From JACDAN01 sp035711385 (GTDB lineage Bacteria; Actinomycetota; Thermoleophilia; Gaiellales; Gaiellaceae), in NCBI GenBank assembly GCA_035711385.1, contig DASTCG010000160.1, forward strand, positions 1-5,048: a DNA stretch of 5,048 bases. The letters run 5' to 3'. The translations under genes were made by a program, and so were the position numbers. Under the pieces are notes generated by a model. It did not search any database. It was not told the DNA's origin and saw nothing but the letters and a program-made list of their open reading frames with translations. Below, one piece after another: positions 4,474 to 5,048 of this stretch (positions are counted from its first letter, which is position 1; every line of letters starts with the position of its first letter).

Positions 4474-5048
4474 AGGTTCAGAAAGATCGGTGGTTTGACC
4501 GTCGCGGGCATGGTCTTGGCGGGAGTCGCCAGTACGGCTTTCACGCTCTCGTCGCCGCAGGCGGTCCGGGCCAACGGCACTACACCACCACCCCTGCCCG
4601 CCGGCCTTGCGCCGGTTCCAGAGGGGAACACGCTGTTCTTGGTGGGTCACGCCGTCGGCACCCAGAACTACGTCTGCCGGCCCTCAGGCGCCGGCGTCGC
4701 CTACGTACTCTTCACGCCGGAGGCCACCCTGTTCGGGAACGGCCCGCGGCAAATCATCACCCACTACTTCAGTCCCAACCCGATTGAGCCGAACACTGAT
4801 CCAAAGGTGGTGGCCGATGGCACGATCCGGGCCACGTGGCAGCACCGAGACTCGAGCATCGTCTGGGCCAAGGTGCACCAACCCGATGGAGCGGTCACCG
4901 TCGACCCGAAGGCGATTGCCTGGCTCCTGCTCGACACGGTGGGAGTCCAGAACGGACCCGTCGGTGCCGACACGCTGACGAAGACCACCTTCGTCCAGCG
5001 GCTGAACACCACCGGAGGGCTCCCACCGTCGACGGGCTGTAGCTCGCT
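4468..5048 (+). CDS. Secreted DUF3455-domain protein (3' end cut off by window)
   Basis: An exported protein of the DUF3455 family, whose function is unknown. The frame is open from ATG 4468 to the window edge, giving 193 residues with no stop, so the C-terminus is missing. Residues 1-35 are a signal peptide: basic n-region TRFRK, hydrophobic core about 8-27, cut near AVRA-NG. The domain runs from about 50 to the end, with the expected landmarks in order: a GTQNYVC segment (family pattern G-x-Q-x-Y-x-C), FTPEATLFG, ITHYFSPNP, GTIRATWQHRDSSIVW, AIAWLLLDTVG, and TTFVQRLNTTGGLPPSTGC. Cys70 and Cys191 may form a disulfide. An in-frame ATG at 4456 would add four residues. ATG 4468 is preferred because GGGAGG lies just upstream of it, although that site and the ATG sit in a hairpin. 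The family usually continues for a few dozen residues beyond this point. Family assignment is confident. Confidence 0.88.
   Translation, partial: MTRFRKIGGLTVAGMVLAGVASTAFTLSSPQAVRANGTTPPPLPAGLAPVPEGNTLFLVGHAVGTQNYVCRPSGAGVAYVLFTPEATLFGNGPRQIITHYFSPNPIEPNTDPKVVADGTIRATWQHRDSSIVWAKVHQPDGAVTVDPKAIAWLLLDTVGVQNGPVGADTLTKTTFVQRLNTTGGLPPSTGCSS

Noticed and set aside
4129..4650. Minus-strand (4129-4650) and plus-strand (4353-4787) open frames in and beyond the intergenic region
   Set aside because: Both overlap the DUF3455 gene out of frame or antisense, and their translations lack any coherent feature.

Overview
The window is very G+C-rich, gene-dense DNA. GTG starts are common, codon third positions are strongly G/C, and four of the six genes carry a TANNNT hexamer 6-7 nt before the start codon, as in leaderless transcripts. 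Together with an actinobacterial-looking DUF3455 protein, a PGPGW-type membrane protein and a secreted S8 peptidase, this suggests an actinobacterium. A deep-branching class such as Thermoleophilia is my guess from general resemblance, not a demonstrated placement. It looks like ordinary chromosome: I see no phage, transposon, CRISPR, tRNA or rRNA signal.

Layout, left to right. (1) A small 2TM-domain membrane protein (+, 48-431) with an unusually complete Shine-Dalgarno. (2) Facing it after a 15-bp gap, an unrecognised secreted protein with four cysteines (-, 447-908). (3) A divergent intergenic region. (4) A large secreted subtilisin-like serine protease (+, about 1082-3523) with signal peptide, I9-like propeptide, S8 catalytic domain and beta-rich C-terminal domains. 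Its best start is a CTG upstream of the first ATG/GTG/TTG. (5) A single-pass membrane protein of 76 aa (-, 3520-3750) whose stop codon overlaps the protease stop inside CTAG. (6) A PGPGW-family membrane protein (-, 3782-4162). (7) A 305-bp divergent intergenic region rich in inverted repeats. (8) A secreted DUF3455 protein (+, 4468 to window end), open at the right edge and so cut off.

Every gene encodes a membrane or exported product, but no shared pathway is evident. The two minus-strand membrane genes could be co-transcribed, though the downstream one has its own -10-like box. The protease and the two other exported proteins (four-Cys and DUF3455) look like independent envelope or extracellular functions.

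The items most worth checking are the run of leaderless-type starts, the non-canonical protease start, and the structured leader of the DUF3455 gene, which ends in a hairpin covering its ribosome-binding site and start codon. I found no convincing multi-gene novel system.
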